64,000 bases of DNA. Source: an uncultured Enterobacteriaceae bacterium. Lineage in GTDB: Bacteria; Pseudomonadota; Gammaproteobacteria; Enterobacterales; Enterobacteriaceae. Positions 44,205-52,491 of this stretch are shown here, in pieces (position 1 is the first letter of the stretch; each line of letters begins with the position of its first letter). The stretch lies in NCBI GenBank assembly GCA_936920625.1, contig CAKZHC010000015.1:111182-175181 (forward strand). Direction: 5' to 3'. Made by a program: the position numbers and the translations under genes. The notes beneath the pieces were generated by a model, which was not told the DNA's origin, ran no database searches, and saw only the letters and a list, made by a program, of their open reading frames with translations.

Positions 44205-44915
44205 ATGAAAAGCACATCAAAAAAAGTCTGGCGCTGTTACCAGTTCCCGCCTCTCCACACGGCCAGTGATGAGGAGCAGCGGGAAGATTTAAAAGTAGAT
44301 GAAGTGAGTTATCAGCAACAGATAATGGCTGGATTTGAGCAGGGCGTGCGTGATGGCTTTGAGCAGGGTAAAGCCGAGGGAATGGCTGCCGGGCTGGAAG
44401 AGGGACGTAAAGCCGGACTACTCCAGGGAAGAGAAGAGGGTAAAAAGCAAGCATTAATTCAGTTTACTCAGGCAGTAGTGCCGGTTGATGGTCTGATTAC
44501 TCAACTACGACAAGAGCTGGCAGCGCATGAGCAACGTCGCCGTCAGGAGTTATTACAGCTGGTAGAAAAAGTGACGCGCCAGGTGATCCGTTGTGAGCTG
44601 GCTCTGCAACCGACACAATTGTTATCACTAATCGAAGAGGGGCTTAGCTCGCTGCCTGCATTCCCAACGCGCTTACGTGTTCTGTTGAATCCCGAGGAGT
44701 TTACCCGAATCAGTGAGCTGGAACCGGGCAAAATTGAAGAGTGGGGATTGACTGCTGAACCCACTCTTGAGGTGGGGGAGTGCCGTATCGTTACTGAGTC
44801 CGCAGAGATGGATGTGGGCTGTGACCATCGGCTCGGCCAGTGTATGGAGGCACTGCAACAACATCTTGCTGCCGAACCAAATAATAATGAATCAGAACCT
44901 GCGGCGGGTGACTAA
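44205..44915 (+). CDS. lfiH: Lateral flagellar export regulator LfiH (FliH family)
   Basis: Dimeric negative regulator and localisation factor of the export ATPase. Residues ~40-80 contain the GxxxG-type repeat series (FEQGVRDGFEQGKAEGMAAG), a FliH hallmark. The C-terminal half resembles a peripheral-stalk subunit. I chose ATG 44205 (MKSTSKKVWRCYQFPPL) because GGAG lies 10-13 bases upstream; a longer frame begins inside lfiG. It is 236 residues. Confidence 0.9.
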   Translation: MKSTSKKVWRCYQFPPLHTASDEEQREDLKVDEVSYQQQIMAGFEQGVRDGFEQGKAEGMAAGLEEGRKAGLLQGREEGKKQALIQFTQAVVPVDGLITQLRQELAAHEQRRRQELLQLVEKVTRQVIRCELALQPTQLLSLIEEGLSSLPAFPTRLRVLLNPEEFTRISELEPGKIEEWGLTAEPTLEVGECRIVTESAEMDVGCDHRLGQCMEALQQHLAAEPNNNESEPAAGD

Positions 44916-44920
44916 TCCAG

Positions 44921-46249
44921 ATGAGTGAAACAACCATGCGCCATATGCTGGAAGAGGCATTAAAATCAATCGATAACATACCACTGGCCCGGATTGCCGG
45001 ACGCTTAGTGCGCGTTAACGGAATCCTGCTCGAGACCATTGGGTGCCAGCTCTCTGTTGGCCAGCGCTGTAAGGTTGAGGAGGCAAACGGCAACCTGCTG
45101 GATGCTCAGGCGGTAGGATTCGATCGCGATGTCACTTTTCTGATGCCTTTCAAGTCGCCATGTGGTCTGGCTGCTGGCGCACGGGTTTTTCCGCTACAAA
45201 AGAGTCACGAGATCTATATTGGCCGAAGCTGGTTAGGGCGCGTAGTGAATGGTCTTGGGGAGCCTATTGACAGCAAAGGACCGCTGGGGGGTGACGTACC
45301 GCTAGCCAGTCAGAGGCTCCAGCTTAACCCACTCAAGCGAAAACCCGTTGCCATGCCACTTGATGTCGGCGTTAAGGCAATTAATGGTCTGCTCACCATC
45401 GGTAAAGGCCAGCGGGTGGGCTTGATGGCAGGGTCTGGGGTTGGTAAGAGCGTATTGCTTGGCATGATAACCCGCTGTACAGCGGCAGATGTGGTTGTGG
45501 TGGGGCTTATTGGAGAGCGTGGACGGGAGGTCAACGAATTTATTCTGCATGCGCTCCAGGCCAGCGGTATGGCTAAATCCGTAGTAGTGGCAGCACCTGC
45601 GGATGAGTCGCCGCTGATGCGTATCAAAGCAACGGAGCTTTGTCACGCTATTGCTGCCCATTATCGCGACAGTGGGCTGGATGTTTTGCTACTGGTTGAT
45701 TCACTCACACGTTACGCCATGGCGCAGCGTGAGATAGCACTCTCGCTGGGCGAACCCCCCGCGACAAAAGGCTATCCGCCCTCTGCCTTTAGCACAATTC
45801 CACAGCTGGTTGAGCAGGCAGGCAACAGTGAGAGCGAAGGATCGATGACAGCTATCTACACCGTGCTGGCCGAAGGGGATGACCAGCAGGATCCGATTGT
45901 CGACTGCTCTCGTGCGGTGCTCGATGGGCACATCGTATTATCACGCCCGCTCGCTGAGAGCGGGCACTATCCTGCAATTGATATCGGCCAAAGCATCAGT
46001 CGCTGCATGAGCCTTGTAACCGATAAATCTCATCAGCAGGCAGCACGTACTTTTAAACAGTTGTATGCCAGTTATATGGCTATTAAGCCTTTGATCCCAC
46101 TTGGAGGTTATATCGAGGGTGCGGATGAAGAAGTAGACAGGGCGGTCAGACTGTATCCGGCAATAAACAGTTATCTGTGTCAGACAATGGATGAATCTGC
46201 GTCACTGGAGAGGGCTATTGAGGAACTTGAAACGCTGAGTCAGGCGTAA
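44921..46249 (+). CDS. lfiI: Lateral flagellar export ATPase LfiI (FliI family)
   Basis: Hexameric ATPase that unfolds and delivers substrates to the export gate. Walker A is AGSGVGKS (170-177), Walker B is VLLLVDSLTRYAMAQREIALS, and the F-type signature GEPPATKGYPPSAFSTIPQLVEQAG is intact. The end EELETLSQA is short. It is 442 residues. It lies between lfiH and lfiJ with short gaps. Confidence 0.96.
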   Translation: MSETTMRHMLEEALKSIDNIPLARIAGRLVRVNGILLETIGCQLSVGQRCKVEEANGNLLDAQAVGFDRDVTFLMPFKSPCGLAAGARVFPLQKSHEIYIGRSWLGRVVNGLGEPIDSKGPLGGDVPLASQRLQLNPLKRKPVAMPLDVGVKAINGLLTIGKGQRVGLMAGSGVGKSVLLGMITRCTAADVVVVGLIGERGREVNEFILHALQASGMAKSVVVAAPADESPLMRIKATELCHAIAAHYRDSGLDVLLLVDSLTRYAMAQREIALSLGEPPATKGYPPSAFSTIPQLVEQAGNSESEGSMTAIYTVLAEGDDQQDPIVDCSRAVLDGHIVLSRPLAESGHYPAIDIGQSISRCMSLVTDKSHQQAARTFKQLYASYMAIKPLIPLGGYIEGADEEVDRAVRLYPAINSYLCQTMDESASLERAIEELETLSQA

Positions 46250-46261
46250 GGTGATCTGAAT

Positions 46262-46699
46262 ATGAATAATCAACAACAAATGATCAAAGTGCTGTCGCAA
46301 CTGCGTCAGTTACGTCAGCAGGGCAAGGATCAACTCATCAGCCAGCTGGCAAAGCAGAATCAGTTGGTTAAACGTTATCTCAATAATGTTGAGGCACTTA
46401 CCCAGTTAATTACAGTATCACTGCCAGATAACAGTGGCGGAGTTCAGATGCAAAATTTGTCTCACTATAAAGCGGTTATCCAGCGGGTTGTGGACTGGCA
46501 GAAGCAGGAACACGCGCTGGCAACTGTTGAAGCAGAGCATACACGACAGGCTCTGCAACATCAGGCTTGTGAAGAGATGAGGGTTGCTCTGATATTAAAA
46601 CAGCAACAACAGGCGCTGGCATTGTCACAGCAGCGTACGCAGCAAAATATCACTGATGATCAGGCACTCTCGTGTTGGTTACGTCGTCGTCAGTCATGA
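46262..46699 (+). CDS. lfiJ: Lateral flagellar export chaperone LfiJ (FliJ family)
   Basis: Gamma-like stalk of the export ATPase. The family is poorly conserved in sequence; identification rests on position directly after fliI, size (145 residues) and a nearly all-helical coiled-coil composition rich in Gln, Glu and Leu with the end LSCWLRRRQS. It ends 10 bases before the glycosyltransferase gene, so the cargo module is probably in the same transcript. Confidence 0.82.
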   Translation: MNNQQQMIKVLSQLRQLRQQGKDQLISQLAKQNQLVKRYLNNVEALTQLITVSLPDNSGGVQMQNLSHYKAVIQRVVDWQKQEHALATVEAEHTRQALQHQACEEMRVALILKQQQQALALSQQRTQQNITDDQALSCWLRRRQS

Positions 46700-46709
46700 A
46701 AGGTTTTTT

Positions 46710-48146
46710 ATGATGAGCAAGAAAGAAAAAGCTAAAAAAAATTGGTCAGGTGTGGATGCCGGTTCACTACCAAAGCATTCTCCACAGAGCACATCATATG
46801 ATAATTATCCTTTTGTCAGCGTAGTGACGCCCACTTGCAACCGACGCCACTTTCTCCCCTGGCTGCTCTATATGTTTCAGTATCAGGACTATCCATCCTG
46901 CCGTCGGGAGCTGGTTATTTTTGATGATTCACCAATGAGTAACGCTGACCTGATAGCTAATTTAATCCGGTGCGCGCCAAATCCAGAGCTTATTCGCTAT
47001 TATCATCAGACTGAACGACTCACAATAGGTAAAAAGCGAAATATACTTAATCAACTTGCTGAGGGCGAATACATTGTCTGTATGGACGATGACGATTACT
47101 ATCCTCCGGATAAGCTGAGTTACACGATTAGCGAGATGCAGCGCCATCAGGTATCTTTCGCTGGTTGTGATGCTATTCCGATATGGTATAGCAGCATCGA
47201 TCGTGTTTTCATGACATCCCCGTTGGGAAAGAATAATGCAGTGAATGGCACTTTTGCTTATCACAGGCGTTTTCTTTCCATGCATCGCTATGATGATAAG
47301 TCAACCACGGCAGAAGAAAGTGGATTTCTTAATGGTTTTACCGTGCCAGTACTTCAGCTTGACCCATGGCGCTCAATTCTTTGTATCTCACATAATAGCA
47401 ATACTTATGATAAAGATTTTATCTTTGCATCCTGCAAGCTTCAGTCTACTACCCTGAGCGACATCGTCACCGATAATTCGCTGCTCAGACATTATCAGCG
47501 GCTGCATAGTGCACCCATAGGAACCAGAATTGACTGGTCGCCGTTTGATCGCATCTGTTTGCTTCCGTCAAGTGGTAATGCCGGACAAACACAGGACTTT
47601 TATCAGCAACTTATTGCCCTGGGTGTGTCCCCGCAACAGCTATGGACACTGCCTGTCAGTGATCCCGCAGACCCATTTGCCGCTCATCAGGCTGTGCTGG
47701 AACGCGCTATAACCGAAAAATGGAATAACTATCTGATACTGGATGACAGATTGAAATGGGTACGGCAGGAAAAATCTCTGCGGAATGCCAATCAGCTTAT
47801 CCATGCTCTGCCCCATATTGACTGGCAGGGGATATTGCTGGCGGGTGACTTAGCAGAAGGCATACCCTTGCGACAGCTGCCTTGTGCTGTTAAGCCAACA
47901 AAAATCGGACTCACCACGCTGGCGTATGCGGTTAATCAGACTGGTTATCACACCTACAAGGCATGTCTGGAGCAGGCAAAAGAAGAACAAAGCTGGGATA
48001 TAGTAGCGGCATGGATTGGCAATGATCGCTGGTTTGCGCTTTACCCCAGCCTGTTTTGGCTCGAACAAGATGATACAGGCAGCGATTGTGCTGCCCGCTT
48101 TTTTCGTAAACTGGCACGGCAGGACTCTGGCCGTGCAACAGGATAA
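46710..48146 (+). CDS. Two-domain glycosyltransferase in the flagellar locus
   Basis: Probably adds sugar to a flagellar protein; the acceptor is inferred from location only. The N-terminal GT2-like (GT-A) domain has FVSVVTPTCNRRHFLPWLL at 35-53, IGKKRN at 106-111 and the metal/nucleotide-sugar motif CMDDDDYYPPDK at 124-135. The C-terminal part (~278-450) has AAHQAVLERAITEKWNNYLILDD, which resembles the SH...A...LILEDD core of GT25 LPS transferases, but its second acidic residue is shifted (LILDDRL). There is no membrane segment. It is 478 residues from ATG 46710, which follows AAAGG; ATG 46713 is also possible. It lies 10 bases after lfiJ and 8 before the FliB-like gene. Confidence 0.82.
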   Translation: MMSKKEKAKKNWSGVDAGSLPKHSPQSTSYDNYPFVSVVTPTCNRRHFLPWLLYMFQYQDYPSCRRELVIFDDSPMSNADLIANLIRCAPNPELIRYYHQTERLTIGKKRNILNQLAEGEYIVCMDDDDYYPPDKLSYTISEMQRHQVSFAGCDAIPIWYSSIDRVFMTSPLGKNNAVNGTFAYHRRFLSMHRYDDKSTTAEESGFLNGFTVPVLQLDPWRSILCISHNSNTYDKDFIFASCKLQSTTLSDIVTDNSLLRHYQRLHSAPIGTRIDWSPFDRICLLPSSGNAGQTQDFYQQLIALGVSPQQLWTLPVSDPADPFAAHQAVLERAITEKWNNYLILDDRLKWVRQEKSLRNANQLIHALPHIDWQGILLAGDLAEGIPLRQLPCAVKPTKIGLTTLAYAVNQTGYHTYKACLEQAKEEQSWDIVAAWIGNDRWFALYPSLFWLEQDDTGSDCAARFFRKLARQDSGRATG

Positions 48147-48154
48147 TAATTAAG

Positions 48155-49051
48155 ATGGTCGAATCATTTACCCCCAAATTTATTGAATGCTTACAAAATG
48201 ATCAATGGAACTGTCAGTGCGCCGGGTGCGAGGGAAAGCCGCCATTAGTGACGCTGGGCTGGGGTAATCAGCAACGCCGTAGCGCCTACCTGGCGTGTGA
48301 TAGTGCTGCTCATGCTATTTTGTTACCGCAAGATGCCTTTGTTCTTACTAAAAGTGAGCATACTGTTACCGAAACGTCTTTACTGCCAGAACATGTGCTT
48401 CGGGTGAATCAGCATTGTATCAATTTACTGGTAGGGAATAGCCAGCCTCTGGCAGTCGGACTTTATACAATAGGGTTGCTGATAAGCAAATATACTTCCC
48501 AGGAGGAGCTTGCAGCAATCGATCTCTATGCAGAGCAACTGGCAGTGCTTCTTGACAATGGCTCTCTGACTGAAAACTTCGATATGCTGCCAGCGATTAT
48601 CCGTTTTAAGCACGAAGCGTTACAGCAACTCGCACAACTGGATATTCGTGGAAATTTCACTCCACAGATTGCGACCACTATAGCGATCAAAATGAACGAG
48701 ATTAGAGTGCTGTCAACGGACTATCTTCAGCAGATGATCGACGAGTGGCAAAGTGATGAGCGGGTTTGCGAAGCACTTGAAGCGCGTTATACCCAGTGGG
48801 TGAATCTGGCACTCTACCATTGCTATCATTATATCTTCCCGGGGGAAGAACAGAAAAACTGGCCGCGTGAGTTTTACGGACTGGTGTTAAATCTGTTTCA
48901 CGCATGGCAGTTATTGGCACTGCTAATCAGTTCAGGTATCACTCCGGATGATCATCAGCTGTCCTCGTTAATTGCCGCGCTCAATCGTGCCGGGCCAGTC
49001 AATGTAACCCTGGACGAGCCATTACTGGGAGCTCTGGCATTGTTGCGGTAG
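48155..49051 (+). CDS. lafV: Short FliB-like protein (flagellin lysine N-methylase family, LafV)
   Basis: FliB enzymes methylate surface lysines of flagellin. The segment CAGCEGKPPLVTLGWGNQQR then RSAYLACDSAAHAILL (residues 22-56) aligns by eye with the C..C..YPR...LSCPEAARLLL region of FliB. The helical remainder, with WVNLALYHCYHYIFP and FYGLVLNLFHAWQLLALL, fits the FliB C-terminal half. It is 298 residues, roughly 100 short at the N-terminus, where FliB normally has its first cysteine-rich motif. A compact cluster C12, C20, C22, C25 is all that remains. Activity is uncertain; it could be a truncated enzyme or a distinct subfamily. It follows the glycosyltransferase by 8 bases. Confidence 0.66.
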   Translation: MVESFTPKFIECLQNDQWNCQCAGCEGKPPLVTLGWGNQQRRSAYLACDSAAHAILLPQDAFVLTKSEHTVTETSLLPEHVLRVNQHCINLLVGNSQPLAVGLYTIGLLISKYTSQEELAAIDLYAEQLAVLLDNGSLTENFDMLPAIIRFKHEALQQLAQLDIRGNFTPQIATTIAIKMNEIRVLSTDYLQQMIDEWQSDERVCEALEARYTQWVNLALYHCYHYIFPGEEQKNWPREFYGLVLNLFHAWQLLALLISSGITPDDHQLSSLIAALNRAGPVNVTLDEPLLGALALLR

Positions 49052-49079
49052 TTTTTGAGGAGTGTTCCCCCGGATACGA

Positions 49080-49121
49080 CCCGCAGCACCTATTCCCTAT
49101 ACGGGTATGAATGCTGCCGGG
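49080..49121. terminator. Hairpin between convergent lafV and lfgN
   Basis: CCCGCAGCA (49080-49088) pairs with TGCTGCCGGG (49112-49121) with one bulged C. A smaller inner CCC/GGG stem is also visible. No T tract follows on the plus strand. Confidence 0.45.
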
Positions 49122-49248
49122 CCGCGATCTGGACGAATTTAAAATTCACAGACCACTACCGACGTTGATTCCGGCAGTCCAAAGGAAAGGGCGAACCGAC
49201 ATGCAATCACTGGCTTATAGCTGCACCTTAATGCTAAAAGATACAGGC

Positions 49249-49275
49249 AAAAAAAAGCGCAATGAGCATTTTTGC
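49249..49275 (-). terminator. Candidate terminator of lfgM-lfgN
   Basis: On the minus strand, GCAAAAATGC, a short loop and GC-GCTTTTTTTTG form an A/T-rich stem ending in eight T. It lies about 40-60 bases past the lfgN stop. Confidence 0.5.
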
Positions 49276-49310
49276 TGATTACGGAAATTAAAAATAAACG
49301 GGCGTCTGAT

Positions 49311-49745
49311 TCAGGCTTTGTAGAGGAAACTCCCTGCATCAGATTGAGCGCTGACTGACTGCATAACCTCACGCTGCGTTGCCAGCAATGTGCCATTTTG
49401 CTCATTGACTTTCTGGCAGTGGCGGGCGCGCTGCTCAAGGTACTGCCACCAGTGCTGTGCCTGAGTTGATAACAATGGTGGCAGCTTTTTGAGCAGGGCC
49501 GTCATTCCACGACTGTCTGTTGGCAGATTAAGCTGCTTCAGTGTTGCTCTTCTGCGCGAAGAGGCTTCCTGCAGCTGCTGATAATGGGCCATAAGCAGTT
49601 CATTAATATCAGCGAGCTTTTTGGTGTTGCAGGTAAGCATCGCTTCGCGTTGTTGTGACAATAGTTGGTTGAGCTCATCATAACGCTGTGCATCCTGGCG
49701 GATACTTTTCAGCAGTGCCCTTACCTGATCTTTAGCGTTTATCAT
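49311..49745 (-). CDS. lfgN: Lateral flagellar hook-filament junction chaperone LfgN (FlgN family)
   Basis: Export chaperone expected to hold FlgK and FlgL. All-helical with KDQVRALLKSIRQDAQRYDELNQLLSQQREAMLT, then a central TKKLADINELLMAHYQQLQ, as in FlgN. It is 144 residues. The start overlaps the lfgM stop (ATGA). Confidence 0.87.
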   Translation of the reverse strand: MINAKDQVRALLKSIRQDAQRYDELNQLLSQQREAMLTCNTKKLADINELLMAHYQQLQEASSRRRATLKQLNLPTDSRGMTALLKKLPPLLSTQAQHWWQYLEQRARHCQKVNEQNGTLLATQREVMQSVSAQSDAGSFLYKA

Positions 49746-50005
49746 GAACGGTGAAAATCCATCATCGCTTTGGCAAGACTGGCGCTATCAGTGTTGAGCT
49801 CACCTGCTGTTAGCATCGCCTGCGCATTTGCAACACGTTCACCATCTATGTCAGGCATTTGATGCATCTGTTGCAGCGCTGAGGCGAGTGATTGCCCGTC
49901 AGAGTGCGGCGTTACAGAAGATGTGCTTTTTGCCTTAAAACTAAAGGAAAACTCATTGGCGTTTTTGTTTGTGGCAGGAGCTGGTAAATTTTGACTGATT
50001 TTCAT
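49742..50005 (-). CDS. lfgM: Anti-sigma-28 factor LfgM (FlgM family)
   Basis: Holds the lateral sigma-28 factor inactive until the hook is built and FlgM is exported. The start MKISQNLP at 50005 has GGGAGG about 11 bases upstream. The C-terminal sigma-binding helix region (DIDGERVANAQAMLTAGELNTDSASLAKAMMDFH) matches FlgM. It is 87 residues. A longer in-frame start at 50071 lacks a ribosome site. Confidence 0.88.
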   Translation of the reverse strand: MKISQNLPAPATNKNANEFSFSFKAKSTSSVTPHSDGQSLASALQQMHQMPDIDGERVANAQAMLTAGELNTDSASLAKAMMDFHRS

Positions 50006-50102
50006 ATTATTTTGGCCTCCCGGGCAGTATAAGATGGAGTTAGCAGGGTACATTAAATAATAACGATACAATAATCGCCAGGCTTAAACTGAATTGACAA
50101 AT

Positions 50103-50864
50103 TTATTCAATCGTTAGCATTCTTACTACAGCGGGCCCCTCCACTTCAGCAGAAACTATCTTCTGACTGCTGATATTACGTACTTTAATGATGTCTCCCT
50201 TGCGTCCTTTCTTCATTGCTTCCCCTAGCATGCGGGCTTCAACACCACCTTCTCCGGCAATCATCAGTACTCTCTGGCCACGCGTAACCAGCAAGGGCTG
50301 CTCAAGATTAGCTGGGGTTATGACTTGTGCCGCTCGCATCCGGCGTTTGACGGTTTTTCCTACTGCTTCATCGGCAGAGGTGATGAAGCCATCCCGCAAC
50401 GTAACAATGTTTCTTTTTTTCATTTCCACGTCGCTGGCAGCCAGTTTTCTGCCGCGTTCAAACATGGTTTTAGCGACCAGAACTGGCATGTAAATGTCAG
50501 GTTTAACGGTAACTGCCACCTCCCAGGGAGTGTTACTTTCACAGCGAATCTCATATCGCAGCCGGGCTAAGTCCTGCTTTGCCCCGGCGGGGCGGGAGGT
50601 AATAAGCGGCTTGCTACAGAGGCTCAGATGCACGCCATCATTGGGGATATACACATTCAGTTTGCTGATATAGTCCTGCCATTTTTTCTGCCCGGCAATA
50701 GTCCGTATATCCGCCGTCGCGGTGGCAACGGCCTGATTATAAATCTGCATACGCGTGGTTGGTGGCTTAGCGGTCGTTGTTTTGGCCAGACTTGCCTGAT
50801 TGAGGACGGGCAGCAATAAAAGCAGGAAAAAAAGTTTCCTTTTTAACGACGGCTGGTTTTTCAT
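50103..50864 (-). CDS. lfgA: Lateral flagellar P-ring chaperone LfgA (FlgA family)
   Basis: Periplasmic chaperone for P-ring assembly. A signal peptide (MKNQPSLKRKLFFLLLLLPVLNQASLA) is followed by a SAF-type domain with PDIYMPVLVAKTMFERGRKLAASDVEM, GKTVKRRMRAAQVITPANLEQP and GRKGDIIKVRNISSQKIVSAEV, all FlgA features. It is 253 residues. It is divergent from lfgB across an 87-base gap. Confidence 0.92.
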   Translation of the reverse strand: MKNQPSLKRKLFFLLLLLPVLNQASLAKTTTAKPPTTRMQIYNQAVATATADIRTIAGQKKWQDYISKLNVYIPNDGVHLSLCSKPLITSRPAGAKQDLARLRYEIRCESNTPWEVAVTVKPDIYMPVLVAKTMFERGRKLAASDVEMKKRNIVTLRDGFITSADEAVGKTVKRRMRAAQVITPANLEQPLLVTRGQRVLMIAGEGGVEARMLGEAMKKGRKGDIIKVRNISSQKIVSAEVEGPAVVRMLTIE

Positions 50865-50893
50865 TTTTACCTCAAAATCAACATGTTAAATTA

Positions 50894-50909
50894 TGGCATG
50901 CTTATTGCA
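50894..50909 (+). promoter_or_regulatory. Sigma-54 (-24/-12) promoter of the lfgB operon
   Basis: TGGCATG-CTTA-TTGCA fits the sigma-54 consensus TGGCACG-N4-TTGCW with one mismatch, and the invariant GG-N10-GC spacing is exact. The start site would be near 50921, about 30 bases before lfgB. A LafK-type sigma-54 activator is encoded in the same locus. Confidence 0.82.
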
Positions 50910-50951
50910 TATATCATCTGAGGGCGGATTAACCTTATGAGGTAGCAATAA

Positions 50952-51305
50952 ATGGGAATCAGTTTTGATAGAGCGTTAGGTGTACATCCTGCGGCGTTGC
51001 AACTCCGGCTTTCGCGGGCTGAGTTGCTGTCAGCAAATCTGGCAAATGTTGATACACCTAATTTCCAGGCTAAAGATATTGATTTTTTCCTGGAAATGCA
51101 ACGTCTGACGGGAGCTGGCGGATTCACACAAGGCAATCCGCAGATCAAATACCGAGTTCCAGCACAACCATCGGTAGATGGCAACACCGTGGCATTGAAC
51201 GTAGAACAGGCGGAGTTTTCGAAGAACGCACTTGATTATCAGACCAGTTTACATTTCCTCAATGCCAAATTTATCGGGTTGAAGAGTGCTATAGAAGGAA
51301 AGTAA
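50952..51305 (+). CDS. lfgB: Lateral flagellar proximal rod protein LfgB (FlgB family)
   Basis: Proximal rod subunit. RLSRAELLSANLANVDTPNFQAKDIDF at residues 22-48 is the rod/hook N-terminal signature, and QAEFSKNALDYQTSLHFLNAKF is the C-terminal helix. It is 117 residues. It is the first gene of the twelve-gene rightward lfgBCDEFGHIJKL-lafW operon, 43 bases downstream of the sigma-54 element. Confidence 0.94.
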   Translation: MGISFDRALGVHPAALQLRLSRAELLSANLANVDTPNFQAKDIDFFLEMQRLTGAGGFTQGNPQIKYRVPAQPSVDGNTVALNVEQAEFSKNALDYQTSLHFLNAKFIGLKSAIEGK

Positions 51306-51308
51306 ATC

Positions 51309-51734
51309 GTGTCATTTAACAATATTTATCAAATTGCTGGTTCAGGGATGAATGCGCAGATCATCAGGCTCAATACGATTGCCAGTAACCTGGCGAATGC
51401 CGAATCGCCAGCCGCCAGTGCTGAGCTGGCTTACAAGGCGCGCCGGCCAGTTTTTGCTGAGGTATATCAGGCCAATCATCTGATGAATAATCGCGCAATG
51501 GCCGGTGCTAGGGTTCAGGTGCTCGATGTAGTAGAAGCGGGGGGTACAGTACAGCGGTATGAACCGGGAAATCCATTGGCAAACGCCAACGGTTACGTTT
51601 TTTATCCTGATATCAACACGGTAGAGGAGACGGCGGATATGATGTCGGCATCACGAAATTTCGAGACGAATGTAGAAGTTCTCAACAGTATCAAAAGCAT
51701 GCAGCAGAGTTTGCTTAAGTTAGGAGAGGCCTGA
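51309..51734 (+). CDS. lfgC: Lateral flagellar proximal rod protein LfgC (FlgC family)
   Basis: Proximal rod subunit. The start is GTG 51309 with GAAGGAAAG upstream. QIAGSGMNAQIIRLNTIASNLANAESP at the N-terminus and NTVEETADMMSASRNFETNVEVLNSIKSM at the C-terminus are the paired rod-family helices. It is 141 residues. Its stop overlaps lfgD. Confidence 0.94.
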   Translation: MSFNNIYQIAGSGMNAQIIRLNTIASNLANAESPAASAELAYKARRPVFAEVYQANHLMNNRAMAGARVQVLDVVEAGGTVQRYEPGNPLANANGYVFYPDINTVEETADMMSASRNFETNVEVLNSIKSMQQSLLKLGEA

Positions 51735-52471
51735 TGAGCGTTAGCAGTGTACAGCGTAATGTGAACCAGCAGGATGATCAAAATTCGAATAATGTCCCGA
51801 ATAACAACGGCAATGATATGAACAATATGTTCCTAAAGTTGCTGGTAGCACAGATTCAGAATCAGGATCCTACCAACCCTACAGACAGTAGCCAGTATAT
51901 CAATCAAATGGCTCAGCTGAATCAGGCACAATCCCTGAATAACCTTAGTGGTCAGATGCTCTGGATGCAAAAAGTGGTAGGTGATATGCAGCTGTTTAGC
52001 CTCTCCAACATGGTAGGTAAGCAGGTTTATATTGAGAGCAATGAAATTACTTTGCAGGATAAACAATCGGTTGATGGACGGATATATCTCAAAAATCCTG
52101 CTGGTAAAGTTACGCTTCATATTAAAGATGAAACGGGCAAGACGGTGGATGTAGAGCTGGGTAAACATGAGGCTGGTGATGTGCCGTTCAATCTGGATCC
52201 TGAAGAGCTGAAAAAAAAGGGTCTCACGCCGGGTAAATGCACTGTCAGCGTAACGACTGACACCAAAGAAAAAGAAGTTGTCGTTGAGTTTGCTGGCATC
52301 GTTAGTAACGTGCGTGTTGATCCGAAAACAAAGATAGCGATGCTTTCGATTCCGGGGCTGGGCGAATTTGCGTATGACAAGATACGTCAGTTCGGCGATA
52401 AAAATTCTCCTACTAATAATGTGAAGAACAGCAATTATTTTTACTCACCCCAGACATCCGGCATAGTTTAA
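51734..52471 (+). CDS. lfgD: Lateral flagellar hook capping protein LfgD (FlgD family)
   Basis: Scaffold that caps the growing hook. MFLKLLVAQIQNQDPTNPTDSSQYINQMAQLNQAQSLNNL (seen near 34-75) is the diagnostic FlgD export/cap region. It is followed by a FlgD Ig-like and Tudor-like part. It is 245 residues with a polar Asn-rich N-terminus. Confidence 0.94.
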   Translation: MSVSSVQRNVNQQDDQNSNNVPNNNGNDMNNMFLKLLVAQIQNQDPTNPTDSSQYINQMAQLNQAQSLNNLSGQMLWMQKVVGDMQLFSLSNMVGKQVYIESNEITLQDKQSVDGRIYLKNPAGKVTLHIKDETGKTVDVELGKHEAGDVPFNLDPEELKKKGLTPGKCTVSVTTDTKEKEVVVEFAGIVSNVRVDPKTKIAMLSIPGLGEFAYDKIRQFGDKNSPTNNVKNSNYFYSPQTSGIV

Positions 52472-52491
52472 CTAATTTTAGAGGATAATTT

